A stretch of 12,756 nucleotides of DNA, taken from an uncultured Alphaproteobacteria bacterium (GTDB taxonomy: Bacteria; Pseudomonadota; Alphaproteobacteria; Rickettsiales; UBA1997). The notes under the pieces were generated by a model, which did no database searches, was not told the DNA's origin, and saw only the letters and a list, made by a program, of their open reading frames with translations. The stretch spans positions 1 through 12,756 of the forward strand of contig CAIYMZ010000002.1 of the NCBI GenBank assembly GCA_903927415.1. The letters run 5' to 3'. A program made the position numbers and the translations under genes. Shown in pieces: positions 6,399 to 12,756 of the stretch. Positions within the stretch are counted from its first letter, which is position 1, and each line of letters begins with the position of its first letter.

Positions 6399-8041
6399 AA
6401 AAACCAATTTTTATTTCCTTACTCCTCACTCTGGCAACGAGTTACTTTGTTGCCAACGCATCTACGATGGAAGATGTGAGGCAGGATGCTCTTAATTTTG
6501 GCACTTCTTACAAAAGCTCGGCGTCAACCGTCGTTACTGATCAGAATAAACAAAATACTCCTGGCTACACCACCGACAATCCTGATCAAACGAAGTATTA
6601 TGACGGCGGAAGTATGTCAGATGAGGCTTTGTCAAAAACACAAACTTCTGAAGAAGGGAAATTGATGACTCAGGGTCTTCCAAAGCGTCCCCAAATCAGT
6701 GTAAGCCCAAATGATGATTTTCTAAAAACATCTCAAGCGATTCAGGGAAATCCTGATGAAGTTGTTGCAATGCTCACAGGAACCTATGGCGAATGTAAGC
6801 CAATTGAGCATAAAGCAACTGTTACCGAAGTTAAAACATGTGATGAATATGAAGAGGTCGATTGTGTTGATGGCGCTAAATTGGTTTCGGTCTCAGGTGC
6901 TGATACCACTTGGAATTTTCCGATATTACAACAGGACCTATCATGGCGCGGTGGCAGTGGTTGCAGTAAATACTATGTTTATACCACTATCAATATTGCG
7001 GATGTTTCTAAGATTGATGTTTTTACTCTAAATTCACTTGGGTGGGATGATGTAGTAAGGGTTAGAGTCAATGGCACTAATGTTTTCCAAAATGGAGATG
7101 TTGAAGCTGGATGGTGTGAGCGCGGAACTGTTTTTGGATCATCTCCAAATACGAACCTTAAACCATACCTTCAAAATGGTGCTAATACAATAGAGCTGAA
7201 GCTTGGTGTTGCAGGGATGGGTTATGCAAGTGCCAGATACACTTTGTCTTACAACAATACCAGAAAATGCCAAACAATCAGCACTTGTAAAAATATCCCA
7301 AGTAATTGTTCGCTTCAGGGCTCGAAATGTGTAAACATGAACGGCGATAATATCTGTAATTATCGACAATATACTTATGCTTGCTCGACTACCACAGTTA
7401 CCTCAACGGCTAATGTAGAATGTGGTTCTAATATTTATTGCACTAATAATCAGTGCACCAAGGTAGAAGATGATTCAAGTCAAGATTTTGCTACTTCTAT
7501 TGCCTATCTTTCCAGTATAAATCAGGCGGCAAAAGATAATAACGCTTCAGCAGATAATCTGAGAATTTTTAGCGGCGCAGGAAAAGGCTGCGAAAAAGAT
7601 GCAGTGAGCTACAACAATTGCTGTAAGGATGATGGATGGGGTCAAGATTACACCGGCGCTTCCTGCACAGAAGAAGAAAAAAGCTTAATGGAAATGCAGT
7701 CCAAGAAGCTGTGTCACTACGTTGGGTCGTACTGTTCTAAAAAAGTTCCGTTGCTTGGAAAATGTTTAAAAACCAAAAAAACTTATTGTTGTTTTAATTC
7801 AAAAATTTCCCGCGTCATTACTGAACAAGGCAGAGCGCAGCTTGGAAAAGGTTGGGGTTCTGCCGAATCTCCAGATTGTGGAGGTTTTACCACTAATGAA
7901 TTGTCGAGACTTCAATTTGATAAAATGGATTTGGGTGAGATTGCTTCGGATATTGCCGGAAGTGTTGTAGTTCCTGATAAGTCATACCTCGAAGGTAAAG
8001 TTAAAAAAACTTTGGAGGGCTATGGGCAAACATCTAACTAA
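6395..8041 (+). CDS. traN: TraN, outer-membrane mating-pair stabilisation adhesin
   Basis: It has 548 residues (F TraN about 602) with a signal peptide cut near ANA at 20-22. TraN sits in the donor outer membrane and binds a recipient outer-membrane partner to lock mating pairs. Visible layout: a Ser/Thr/Asn-rich N-terminal part to about 130; a probable beta-sandwich at about 160-288, bracketed by cysteines and containing WDDVVRVRVNGTNVF and LKPYLQNGANTIELKLGVAG; a Cys-rich region at about 290-355; and the conserved TraN C-terminal part from about 362 (IFSGAGKGCEKD, NNCCKDDGWG, KKTYCCFNSKISRVI, GRAQLGKGWGS, PDCGGFT). I count 24 cysteines, against 22 reported for F TraN. The start has a good GGAGG at 6381-6385. 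It overlaps traF by 20 bases. The family call is firm; the receptor cannot be read from the sequence. Confidence 0.95.
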   Translation: MKKPIFISLLLTLATSYFVANASTMEDVRQDALNFGTSYKSSASTVVTDQNKQNTPGYTTDNPDQTKYYDGGSMSDEALSKTQTSEEGKLMTQGLPKRPQISVSPNDDFLKTSQAIQGNPDEVVAMLTGTYGECKPIEHKATVTEVKTCDEYEEVDCVDGAKLVSVSGADTTWNFPILQQDLSWRGGSGCSKYYVYTTINIADVSKIDVFTLNSLGWDDVVRVRVNGTNVFQNGDVEAGWCERGTVFGSSPNTNLKPYLQNGANTIELKLGVAGMGYASARYTLSYNNTRKCQTISTCKNIPSNCSLQGSKCVNMNGDNICNYRQYTYACSTTTVTSTANVECGSNIYCTNNQCTKVEDDSSQDFATSIAYLSSINQAAKDNNASADNLRIFSGAGKGCEKDAVSYNNCCKDDGWGQDYTGASCTEEEKSLMEMQSKKLCHYVGSYCSKKVPLLGKCLKTKKTYCCFNSKISRVITEQGRAQLGKGWGSAESPDCGGFTTNELSRLQFDKMDLGEIASDIAGSVVVPDKSYLEGKVKKTLEGYGQTSN

Positions 8042-8804
8042 GTTTTTTCTTATTCTACTATTCGCCACTTCTGCTCATGCTAAAAGACCAAATTATTGCC
8101 GCGAATACGGCCTTGGATGGAATTTTTATTGCCAAGATGAAAAAAAAGAAGAGTCCGCAACCAAAGAAGATGTAAAATCTGTTCCAGAGAATCAGGAAGA
8201 TTATGCAGAAAAGTTAGCTCAAATCAAAAAGACTCTTGAAGACAAGAAAGCGAAGGCGGTGATTTATCCGACCGAAGATAACATCAAAGACTACATGTCG
8301 TATCAGCAAATTGTTTTGGATAAATCCGGAACATTTGCCGATCAATGGCGTCGTGTGATTTGGAAGACACCAAGTCTTGATTATACTCAAAAAAGACCAG
8401 TTTCAAAAGTTGGAAAAGAATCTTGGATCGATCAAAGAAATAAAGACGTCACAAATACAATAAGGCACATCAACGACCGCTACGGTATATTCTTCTTATT
8501 TAGTTCAACCTGTCCCCACTGCCATCGTTACTCTCCGATCCTTAAAAATTTTCAGGATAAGTACGGAATCACAATCATGCCTATTTCTATGGATGGTGGA
8601 GGTTTGCCGGAATGGTCAAACTTCATGGTTAACACGGGCCAAATCGCAAAAATGGGGATTACTGAAACCTCCGTTCCCCAAACAGTTTTATTTGACAAAG
8701 AGTCAAGGCAGGTTCTCCCAGTTGGTATAGGGGTTCTATCTCACTCAGAACTTGAAGAGCGTATTTATGCAATAACTAAACTTGAGGTAGGCGATGATTT
8801 TTAA
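8022..8804 (+). CDS. traF: TraF, periplasmic thioredoxin-fold conjugation protein with CPHC
   Basis: It has 260 residues with a signal peptide ending ...ATSAHA at 15-20. The mature N-terminus carries Cys26 and Cys37 in YCREYGLGWNFYC, the family's GW-F-YC element, followed by a charged helical linker. The C-terminal thioredoxin fold includes FFLFSSTCPHCHRYSP with Cys164-Pro-His-Cys167, the DsbA/C-like dithiol, and the cis-proline loop TSVPQTVLF. In F-type systems TraF is needed for pilus assembly. F TraF keeps the fold but is described as lacking the active-site CXXC, with TrbB as the active thiol protein; this one has a complete CXXC. Oxidation or isomerisation of the Cys-rich TraU, TraN and TraH is a reasonable inferred role. 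The GGAGGG (8014-8019) is only two or three bases from the ATG, unusually close, but no other start keeps the signal peptide. It overlaps traH by 11 bases. Confidence 0.94.
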   Translation: MGKHLTKFFLILLFATSAHAKRPNYCREYGLGWNFYCQDEKKEESATKEDVKSVPENQEDYAEKLAQIKKTLEDKKAKAVIYPTEDNIKDYMSYQQIVLDKSGTFADQWRRVIWKTPSLDYTQKRPVSKVGKESWIDQRNKDVTNTIRHINDRYGIFFLFSSTCPHCHRYSPILKNFQDKYGITIMPISMDGGGLPEWSNFMVNTGQIAKMGITETSVPQTVLFDKESRQVLPVGIGVLSHSELEERIYAITKLEVGDDF

Positions 8805-10221
8805 AAGAAGATATATTAAAACACTTGTAAGTGTTTTAACACTTATTGCATATTTAACACCAATTAATGCAGTAAATGCAAAATCTGTTGCTGATTCAAT
8901 GGGTGATTTTTGGAATGATGTTGGTGGAAGTTATTCCAATGGTACAGATGCTGGAGGTTATCAATTACAAGGCGCTGGATACTACACTGGAGGAAGTTTT
9001 ACCGCTCGTTCAAAAGTAGTAAATGTTAATCCGGTTACTATTACTCCGCCAGGAATTAGAGCGGGGTGCGGAGGTATTGATGTGTATACCGGTGCTTTCT
9101 CGCATATCAACACGGATCAGTTTGTTGCATTATTAAAAGCTATTCCAAGCAATGCTTTGGGTTTTGCCTTCCAATTAGCGCTTGAGACTATGTCCCCAGC
9201 TATCAAGGGAACACTAGATCAATTACAATCGATTATCGATAGAGTTAACAATGCCAACCTAAATTCTTGCGATATGGCGCAAGGTTTAGTGGGCGGCGGT
9301 TTAGCTCTTGCCGGCAAAACTGAAGCTTACTGTAAAACTACAGCTAACTCCCAAGGCTGGGCTACTGATTATGCGCGCGCCGCATCCGAATGTAAAACAG
9401 GAGGAAAATCAGCGCAGTATATCAGATCTGCAAATGCTGTTCATGGCGATCAAAGGCCGGTTGATATCAATGTCGCATGGGAAGTTCTAAAAAAGTCTCC
9501 TCTTCTTTCTGATAATAATGATGAGATGGCGCAGTTTGTTCAGGCTTTAACTGGAACAATAATTATCAAAACTCCAGCTAGTGAGAGTGCCGGTCCGGAA
9601 ATTTTTTATAAGTCAAACATTGTCGTTAAAAACGAAACCATAAAAGCGATTCTTGAAGGAGGGCAAATCACGATCCTTTCCTGTGATGAAAGAGACAAAT
9701 GTCTAAATCCTACCGAGAAAACCATAACCATTCCTGCCGATAGAGGATTTAAGAAAAAGATCTCAACAATCATGTCAGAGATGGTGTCGCGTATTGCGAC
9801 TGGCCAGAAATTTGAATCTAAACATATCGATCTTGTGTCAAAAACATCTGTGCCAATTCACAAGGCTATGATTGTGCGCCAGGCCTATTTCGGATCCTCT
9901 TCTGCTGCGAGTGGGATTAATCCAGAATATTATAGCTCTCTAGTGGCTATCGACATGCTGTATAACTATTTGGATGAGATTTTGAAGTCAGTGCAGGAGC
10001 AGTCAAAGCAAGTCAGAAACTTCGACCAGGAAAATGTAGAGAAGTTCCAAAAAGGCGTTGAGCAAGCGCGTAAAGAATTAGCCGAATATCGCATAGATAG
10101 CAAAGATTCGTTTGAACAAGGTCTAAAGGTCATTGAAGAGACCCAAAAGATCCAATCGATGCTTGCTGCTCGTATGAGCAACAAGATGAAATCCAATCTT
10201 CTTTGGGCTTCAAAATTTTAA
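8794..10221 (+). CDS. traH: TraH, periplasmic/outer-membrane pilus assembly protein
   Basis: It has 475 residues (F TraH about 458) with a basic start and a signal peptide cut near VNA at 27-29. The mature protein has the family hallmarks: SVADSMGDFWNDVGG, a Gly/Tyr-rich stretch (GYQLQGAGYYTGGSF), the block RAGCGGIDVYTGAFSHINTDQF, and LQSIIDRVNNANLNSCDMAQGL. Residues about 390-460 are strongly helical and charged (EILKSVQEQSKQVRNF and onward), a coiled coil as in other TraH proteins. TraH takes part in F-pilus assembly and retraction with TraF, TraW and TraU. The ATG at 8794 follows GAGGTAGG at 8784-8791 and overlaps the traF end by 11 bases. The first 40 or so codons are more AT-rich than neighbouring genes and contain the paired inverted repeats described separately. 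The gene is intact. Confidence 0.95.
   Translation: MIFKRRYIKTLVSVLTLIAYLTPINAVNAKSVADSMGDFWNDVGGSYSNGTDAGGYQLQGAGYYTGGSFTARSKVVNVNPVTITPPGIRAGCGGIDVYTGAFSHINTDQFVALLKAIPSNALGFAFQLALETMSPAIKGTLDQLQSIIDRVNNANLNSCDMAQGLVGGGLALAGKTEAYCKTTANSQGWATDYARAASECKTGGKSAQYIRSANAVHGDQRPVDINVAWEVLKKSPLLSDNNDEMAQFVQALTGTIIIKTPASESAGPEIFYKSNIVVKNETIKAILEGGQITILSCDERDKCLNPTEKTITIPADRGFKKKISTIMSEMVSRIATGQKFESKHIDLVSKTSVPIHKAMIVRQAYFGSSSAASGINPEYYSSLVAIDMLYNYLDEILKSVQEQSKQVRNFDQENVEKFQKGVEQARKELAEYRIDSKDSFEQGLKVIEETQKIQSMLAARMSNKMKSNLLWASKF
8816..8844 (+). repeat. Overlapping inverted repeats at the 5' end of traH
   Basis: Three arms lie in a row. Arm A is AAAACACTT (8818-8826), arm B is AAGTGTTTT (8829-8837) and arm C is AACACTT (8838-8844). 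A and B are perfect reverse complements, and the match extends by two more pairs to 8816 and 8839. B (its first seven bases, 8829-8835) and C are also perfect reverse complements. In RNA, B can pair with A or with C but not with both. The structure covers codons 8-17 of traH, inside the signal-peptide hydrophobic core. The pairing is seen; any regulatory role is inference. Confidence 0.6.
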
Positions 10222-10229
10222 CTAATAAA

Positions 10230-10236
10230 AGAGGTG
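10230..10236 (+). promoter_or_regulatory. Ribosome-binding site fixing the start of the small membrane gene
   Basis: AGAGGTG lies two bases before the ATG at 10239, or five from the end of its GAGG core. This makes ATG 10239 the start rather than the in-frame TTG at 10203 inside traH, which has no Shine-Dalgarno. Confidence 0.65.
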
Positions 10237-10238
10237 AT

Positions 10239-10637
10239 ATGTCTAATATAAACCAAGTAACGAATGAGATAAAATCATACTTTGCCAAAACTCATAAAAA
10301 TAAGTCAGAGCTGTTTCGGTTCAGTGTAATTGCACTATTTGCATATTATTTAACCATTATTTTTACCGGATCTTTTGATTCATCTTTGGGCTATGATGTC
10401 AGAAGTGAGTTTAGTGGTTATTTAGTCGTTCTGAGTTTTTTCAGTTTTCTATTTATCTCTCACAAACACAGCCCTCATGGACTAAAGCTGCTCTCATTCT
10501 GTCATGTGATTATTTGTCTAACAAATTTTCTAATCATCAAATCAGTTACTACGCCGTTCTTACTGAAGCTGTTTACTTGCTATGCGGCCATATTTCTGTT
10601 TCTCGTGATTCTAAGAGAAATCAAAAATCGTGCCTAA
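10239..10637 (+). CDS. Small four-helix membrane protein between traH and traG, function unknown
   Basis: I do not recognise this 132-residue protein. It has a hydrophilic, Lys/Asn-rich N-terminus of about 25 residues (MSNINQVTNEIKSYFAKT...), then four probable membrane segments at about 27-44, 59-74, 82-100 and 107-125, and a short basic end (REIKNRA). No signal peptide, lipobox, catalytic motif or metal site is apparent; the two cysteines Cys88 and Cys93 are within a membrane segment and a third, Cys114, is in the last one. The start at ATG 10239 is chosen for its strong ribosome-binding site. It is in operon phase: 17 bases after traH and 3 bases before traG, the only positive gaps in the window, which suggests later insertion. 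Candidates by position and topology are an entry-exclusion or surface-modulating inner-membrane protein, or a functional counterpart of the small non-essential trb membrane proteins found near traH in F. None can be shown from sequence. Confidence 0.8.
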   Translation: MSNINQVTNEIKSYFAKTHKNKSELFRFSVIALFAYYLTIIFTGSFDSSLGYDVRSEFSGYLVVLSFFSFLFISHKHSPHGLKLLSFCHVIICLTNFLIIKSVTTPFLLKLFTCYAAIFLFLVILREIKNRA

Positions 10638-10640
10638 GCT

Positions 10641-12756
10641 ATGTATGAGTTAATAACAATTGGCGGCGGGGAGTACTTCGTAGATATCTTCAATGGTCTG
10701 GCCATGTTGGTTAAGAGTGGCGACTATTTGAATGTTGTGGAGATAGCAGCTTCTTTGGCGTTCATGGTCGCGATCATGAACGCTGCATTATCGGGTTCTT
10801 TATATGATTCGAGCAAATGGTTTGTTACCACTTTCATAATTATACAAACCCTACTTTACCCAAAAGCTACGCTTCAAATCACAGATAAAACAAATCCCGC
10901 CCTGAAGGGAGCCACAGTTGATAATGTGCCGTTTGTTATTGCTTATGTTGCGTCAACCGCAAGCCAAGTTGGCTATTCTTTAACTAAGCAGTTTGAGGCG
11001 GTTTATTCACTTCCGGATGATTTGCAATACACTCAAAATGGGATGATATTTGGTGTGAATCTTTGGCAGTCAATGCAGCAATCCACTATAACAAATGCAA
11101 ATCTTGCCGCCAGTATAGATAGTTTTATTCAGAACTGTATTTTCTTTGATATAGAATATGGGGTGTATTCCTTCGACGATCTGAAAAATTCTGACGATAT
11201 TTGGGGCTTGGTTAAAGCCAACCAAGCCGAAAATAGATTCTTTACCTACACAAATCAGGCTGGAGAGGCGAGTTATCCAACATGCAAAGCTGGTGCATCA
11301 AGTCTTGATGGGGATTGGAATAATCAGTACAACAGTGAAAATTTACTAAAAAATCTCAGTTTTTCTTCTCACAAGCCAGATCTAACCAAGACTATTTTAT
11401 CAAACGCAGCACCATTGGCGACCGATTACTTTTTCGAAGTAAGCAAAACCTCTAATCAAGTTTTGCAGCAAGCAATGATGATTAATGCCATAAACATGGC
11501 TACTGAAAATTATGAAGCAGAAAATCAGATCCAATCATATCAAAATGCAAGAGCGACGCTTCAAACAAAATCAACTTACCAAACCATGGGGACACAAGCA
11601 GGCATGTGGATCCCGATTCTTAAAATAGTAATCGAAGCAATTTTTTACGCTGCATTTCCATTGGTGGTTTTGGTTTCCTTAATTCCGTCAATGACGGGAA
11701 GTGTGTTGAGGAGTTATTTTACAACTTTCTTCTGGCTTGCCGCATGGGGACCTATTTACACGATTCTTCATCGTATCTCCATGGGTCACGGCACAACTTA
11801 TACATTGGGTTTAGGTGAGGGTGTAGGATTAACATTGGCAAATCAACCGGCCTTAGAACAAACAATGAGCAATATTGCGGCGATGGCTGGATATATGTCG
11901 ATGTTTGTGCCTATGCTTGCTTTCGGCATTGCGAGAGGCGGTGCTGCCGCGATGTCTTCCATGACGACTTCTTTTATGGCTGGCGTTCAAAGTTCTGTTA
12001 GTGCTGCTGCTAACGAAGGAACTACCGGAAATATCAGTATGGGAAATGTTAGTATGGGGCAAAGACATGCTTATGCGGGTATTTCAGTCACAAATGATGC
12101 TGGTCAGGTGATTCACAGACATAATGATGGGACGAGTAGCATAGATAATAGTGGCGTTGAATCGCGACTTGGTGTTGATGTTCGAGGATCTCAAAGAATG
12201 GAAAGTGCACTTTCGAGTCAGGTGAGTAATGAGCAGTCCTTGGCACAAACAAAATCAATCCAAGCAGCAGAAACAAAAGCACACGGGTTTGAAATGATGA
12301 TTAATAATCATCGCGCAATCGAAAGCTCTAGTGGATTCGAACAAAATAAAGAAAATAGCGAAAGAGAATCCTTTAGCAGAATTAATAATGCAGTTAGTGA
12401 TTTTGCACAAGAGCATGGGATAACGAGAGAAAAGTCGGCAGAAATATTTGGAAGAATAGGTGGAGGATTATCAGCCGGCTTTGGTGGTAAAGATAAGGCC
12501 GCTAGTAGTAATTTGGATATTGGTGTAAATGGTCAACTTGCGGGCAGATCATCAGATCAAGATCATTATAAGGCAGCGGTAAACTACAGCAATCAACATA
12601 GTTTATCTAAAGATTTTGCTACTGTCCAATCCGCAATTCAATCTAGTCGCTTTAATTTTAGTGATTCAAAAGGTGAGTCAATTAATGAAACTTTCAGTAA
12701 TGCTGCATCCTTTAACAGGGAGTCAGGCCAACATTTTGAAAATGCGAAAAGATATA
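10641..12756 (+). CDS. traG: TraG, mating-pair stabilisation and entry-exclusion inner-membrane protein (5' part)
   Basis: The frame is open from ATG 10641 to the window edge: 705 residues of a family usually near 900-950, so the 3' end is missing. The start MYELITIGGGEYFVDIFNGLAML is the usual TraG opening. Membrane segments appear at about 30-52, 56-72 and 93-113, then a periplasmic loop, then a second cluster from Trp323 (WIPILKIVIEAIFYAAFPL, then the stretch ending FFWLAAWGPIYTILH) and another at about 413-435 (MAGYMSMFVPMLAFGIARGG). After about 455 the protein is hydrophilic, rich in Ser, Asn, Gln and Glu, as expected for the periplasmic C-terminal part. In F the N-terminal part serves pilus assembly, while the C-terminal part acts with TraN in mating-pair stabilisation and with TraS of the recipient in entry exclusion. 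The start lies three bases after the preceding stop with no clear Shine-Dalgarno, so it is probably translated by reinitiation. Confidence 0.93.
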   Translation, partial: MYELITIGGGEYFVDIFNGLAMLVKSGDYLNVVEIAASLAFMVAIMNAALSGSLYDSSKWFVTTFIIIQTLLYPKATLQITDKTNPALKGATVDNVPFVIAYVASTASQVGYSLTKQFEAVYSLPDDLQYTQNGMIFGVNLWQSMQQSTITNANLAASIDSFIQNCIFFDIEYGVYSFDDLKNSDDIWGLVKANQAENRFFTYTNQAGEASYPTCKAGASSLDGDWNNQYNSENLLKNLSFSSHKPDLTKTILSNAAPLATDYFFEVSKTSNQVLQQAMMINAINMATENYEAENQIQSYQNARATLQTKSTYQTMGTQAGMWIPILKIVIEAIFYAAFPLVVLVSLIPSMTGSVLRSYFTTFFWLAAWGPIYTILHRISMGHGTTYTLGLGEGVGLTLANQPALEQTMSNIAAMAGYMSMFVPMLAFGIARGGAAAMSSMTTSFMAGVQSSVSAAANEGTTGNISMGNVSMGQRHAYAGISVTNDAGQVIHRHNDGTSSIDNSGVESRLGVDVRGSQRMESALSSQVSNEQSLAQTKSIQAAETKAHGFEMMINNHRAIESSSGFEQNKENSERESFSRINNAVSDFAQEHGITREKSAEIFGRIGGGLSAGFGGKDKAASSNLDIGVNGQLAGRSSDQDHYKAAVNYSNQHSLSKDFATVQSAIQSSRFNFSDSKGESINETFSNAASFNRESGQHFENAKRY

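Noticed and set aside
8805..8880. Possible internal promoter in the AT-rich start of traH (TATATT-like hexamers)
   Set aside because: No paired -35 element at proper spacing is convincing, and AT-rich signal-peptide codons give such matches by chance.
10203..10238. TTG start extending the small membrane gene into traH
   Set aside because: No Shine-Dalgarno precedes it, while AGAGGTG sits right before ATG 10239.
1..12756. Search for CRISPR arrays, tRNA/rRNA genes, IS elements, oriT or rho-independent terminators
   Set aside because: Coding sequence fills almost the whole window, no spaced direct repeats or cloverleaf-like segments were seen, and no GC-rich hairpin followed by a T-run occurs at any gene junction.

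Overview
This window is the central part of a conjugative DNA-transfer operon of the F-type (type IV secretion, MPF_F class). All genes are on the + strand and the window is coding almost end to end. It begins inside the 3' end of traV and ends inside traG, so both outer genes are cut by the window edges. The order is traV(partial)-traC-trbI-S26 peptidase (trhF-like)-traW-traU-trbC-traN-traF-traH-small membrane protein-traG(partial). The family assignments rest on motifs read directly in the translations: Walker A/B in TraC, the Ser/Lys protease boxes in the S26 peptidase, the Cys-rich start of TraU, the Cys-rich C-terminus of TraN, CPHC in TraF, and the CGGIDVYTGAFS block in TraH.

The DNA is AT-rich (by eye about 40% G+C) and uses the standard bacterial code. 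The host is most likely a proteobacterium or another Gram-negative that carries F-type transfer islands. Such islands are known in Rickettsiales (the RAGE elements), Legionellales, some Chlamydiae, and Vibrio/enteric ICEs and plasmids. I cannot fix the genus, nor tell whether this is a plasmid or an integrated element. No relaxase, coupling protein, integrase, att site, oriT, RNA gene, IS element or CRISPR is visible here.

Layout: 1-302, end of the outer-membrane lipoprotein TraV. 299-3076, the assembly ATPase TraC. 3076-4541, inner-membrane and periplasmic assembly factors TrbI, S26 peptidase and TraW. 4538-8804, exported Cys-rich or thioredoxin-fold proteins TraU, TrbC, TraN and TraF. 8794-10221, TraH. 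10239-10637, an unrecognised four-helix membrane protein. 10641-12756, the membrane-spanning N-terminal part and some of the periplasmic part of TraG.

Together these genes would build the transenvelope channel and a retractile pilus. TraC powers assembly; TraW, TrbC, TraU, TraH and TraF act in the periplasm on pilus assembly and retraction; TrbI modulates retraction. TraN contacts the recipient outer membrane, and TraG stabilises mating pairs and takes part in entry exclusion. Nearly every junction overlaps by 1-41 bases, which points to one polycistronic message with translational coupling. The only positive gaps flank the unrecognised small gene.

Most of the window is a good example of a known system. 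The points worth a second look are the S26 peptidase inside an otherwise F-like gene order, a CXXC-bearing TraF with no trbB beside it, a putative receptor-binding beta-sandwich in TraN, an extended TrbC, a set of mutually exclusive hairpins at the start of traH, and the small membrane gene between traH and traG.
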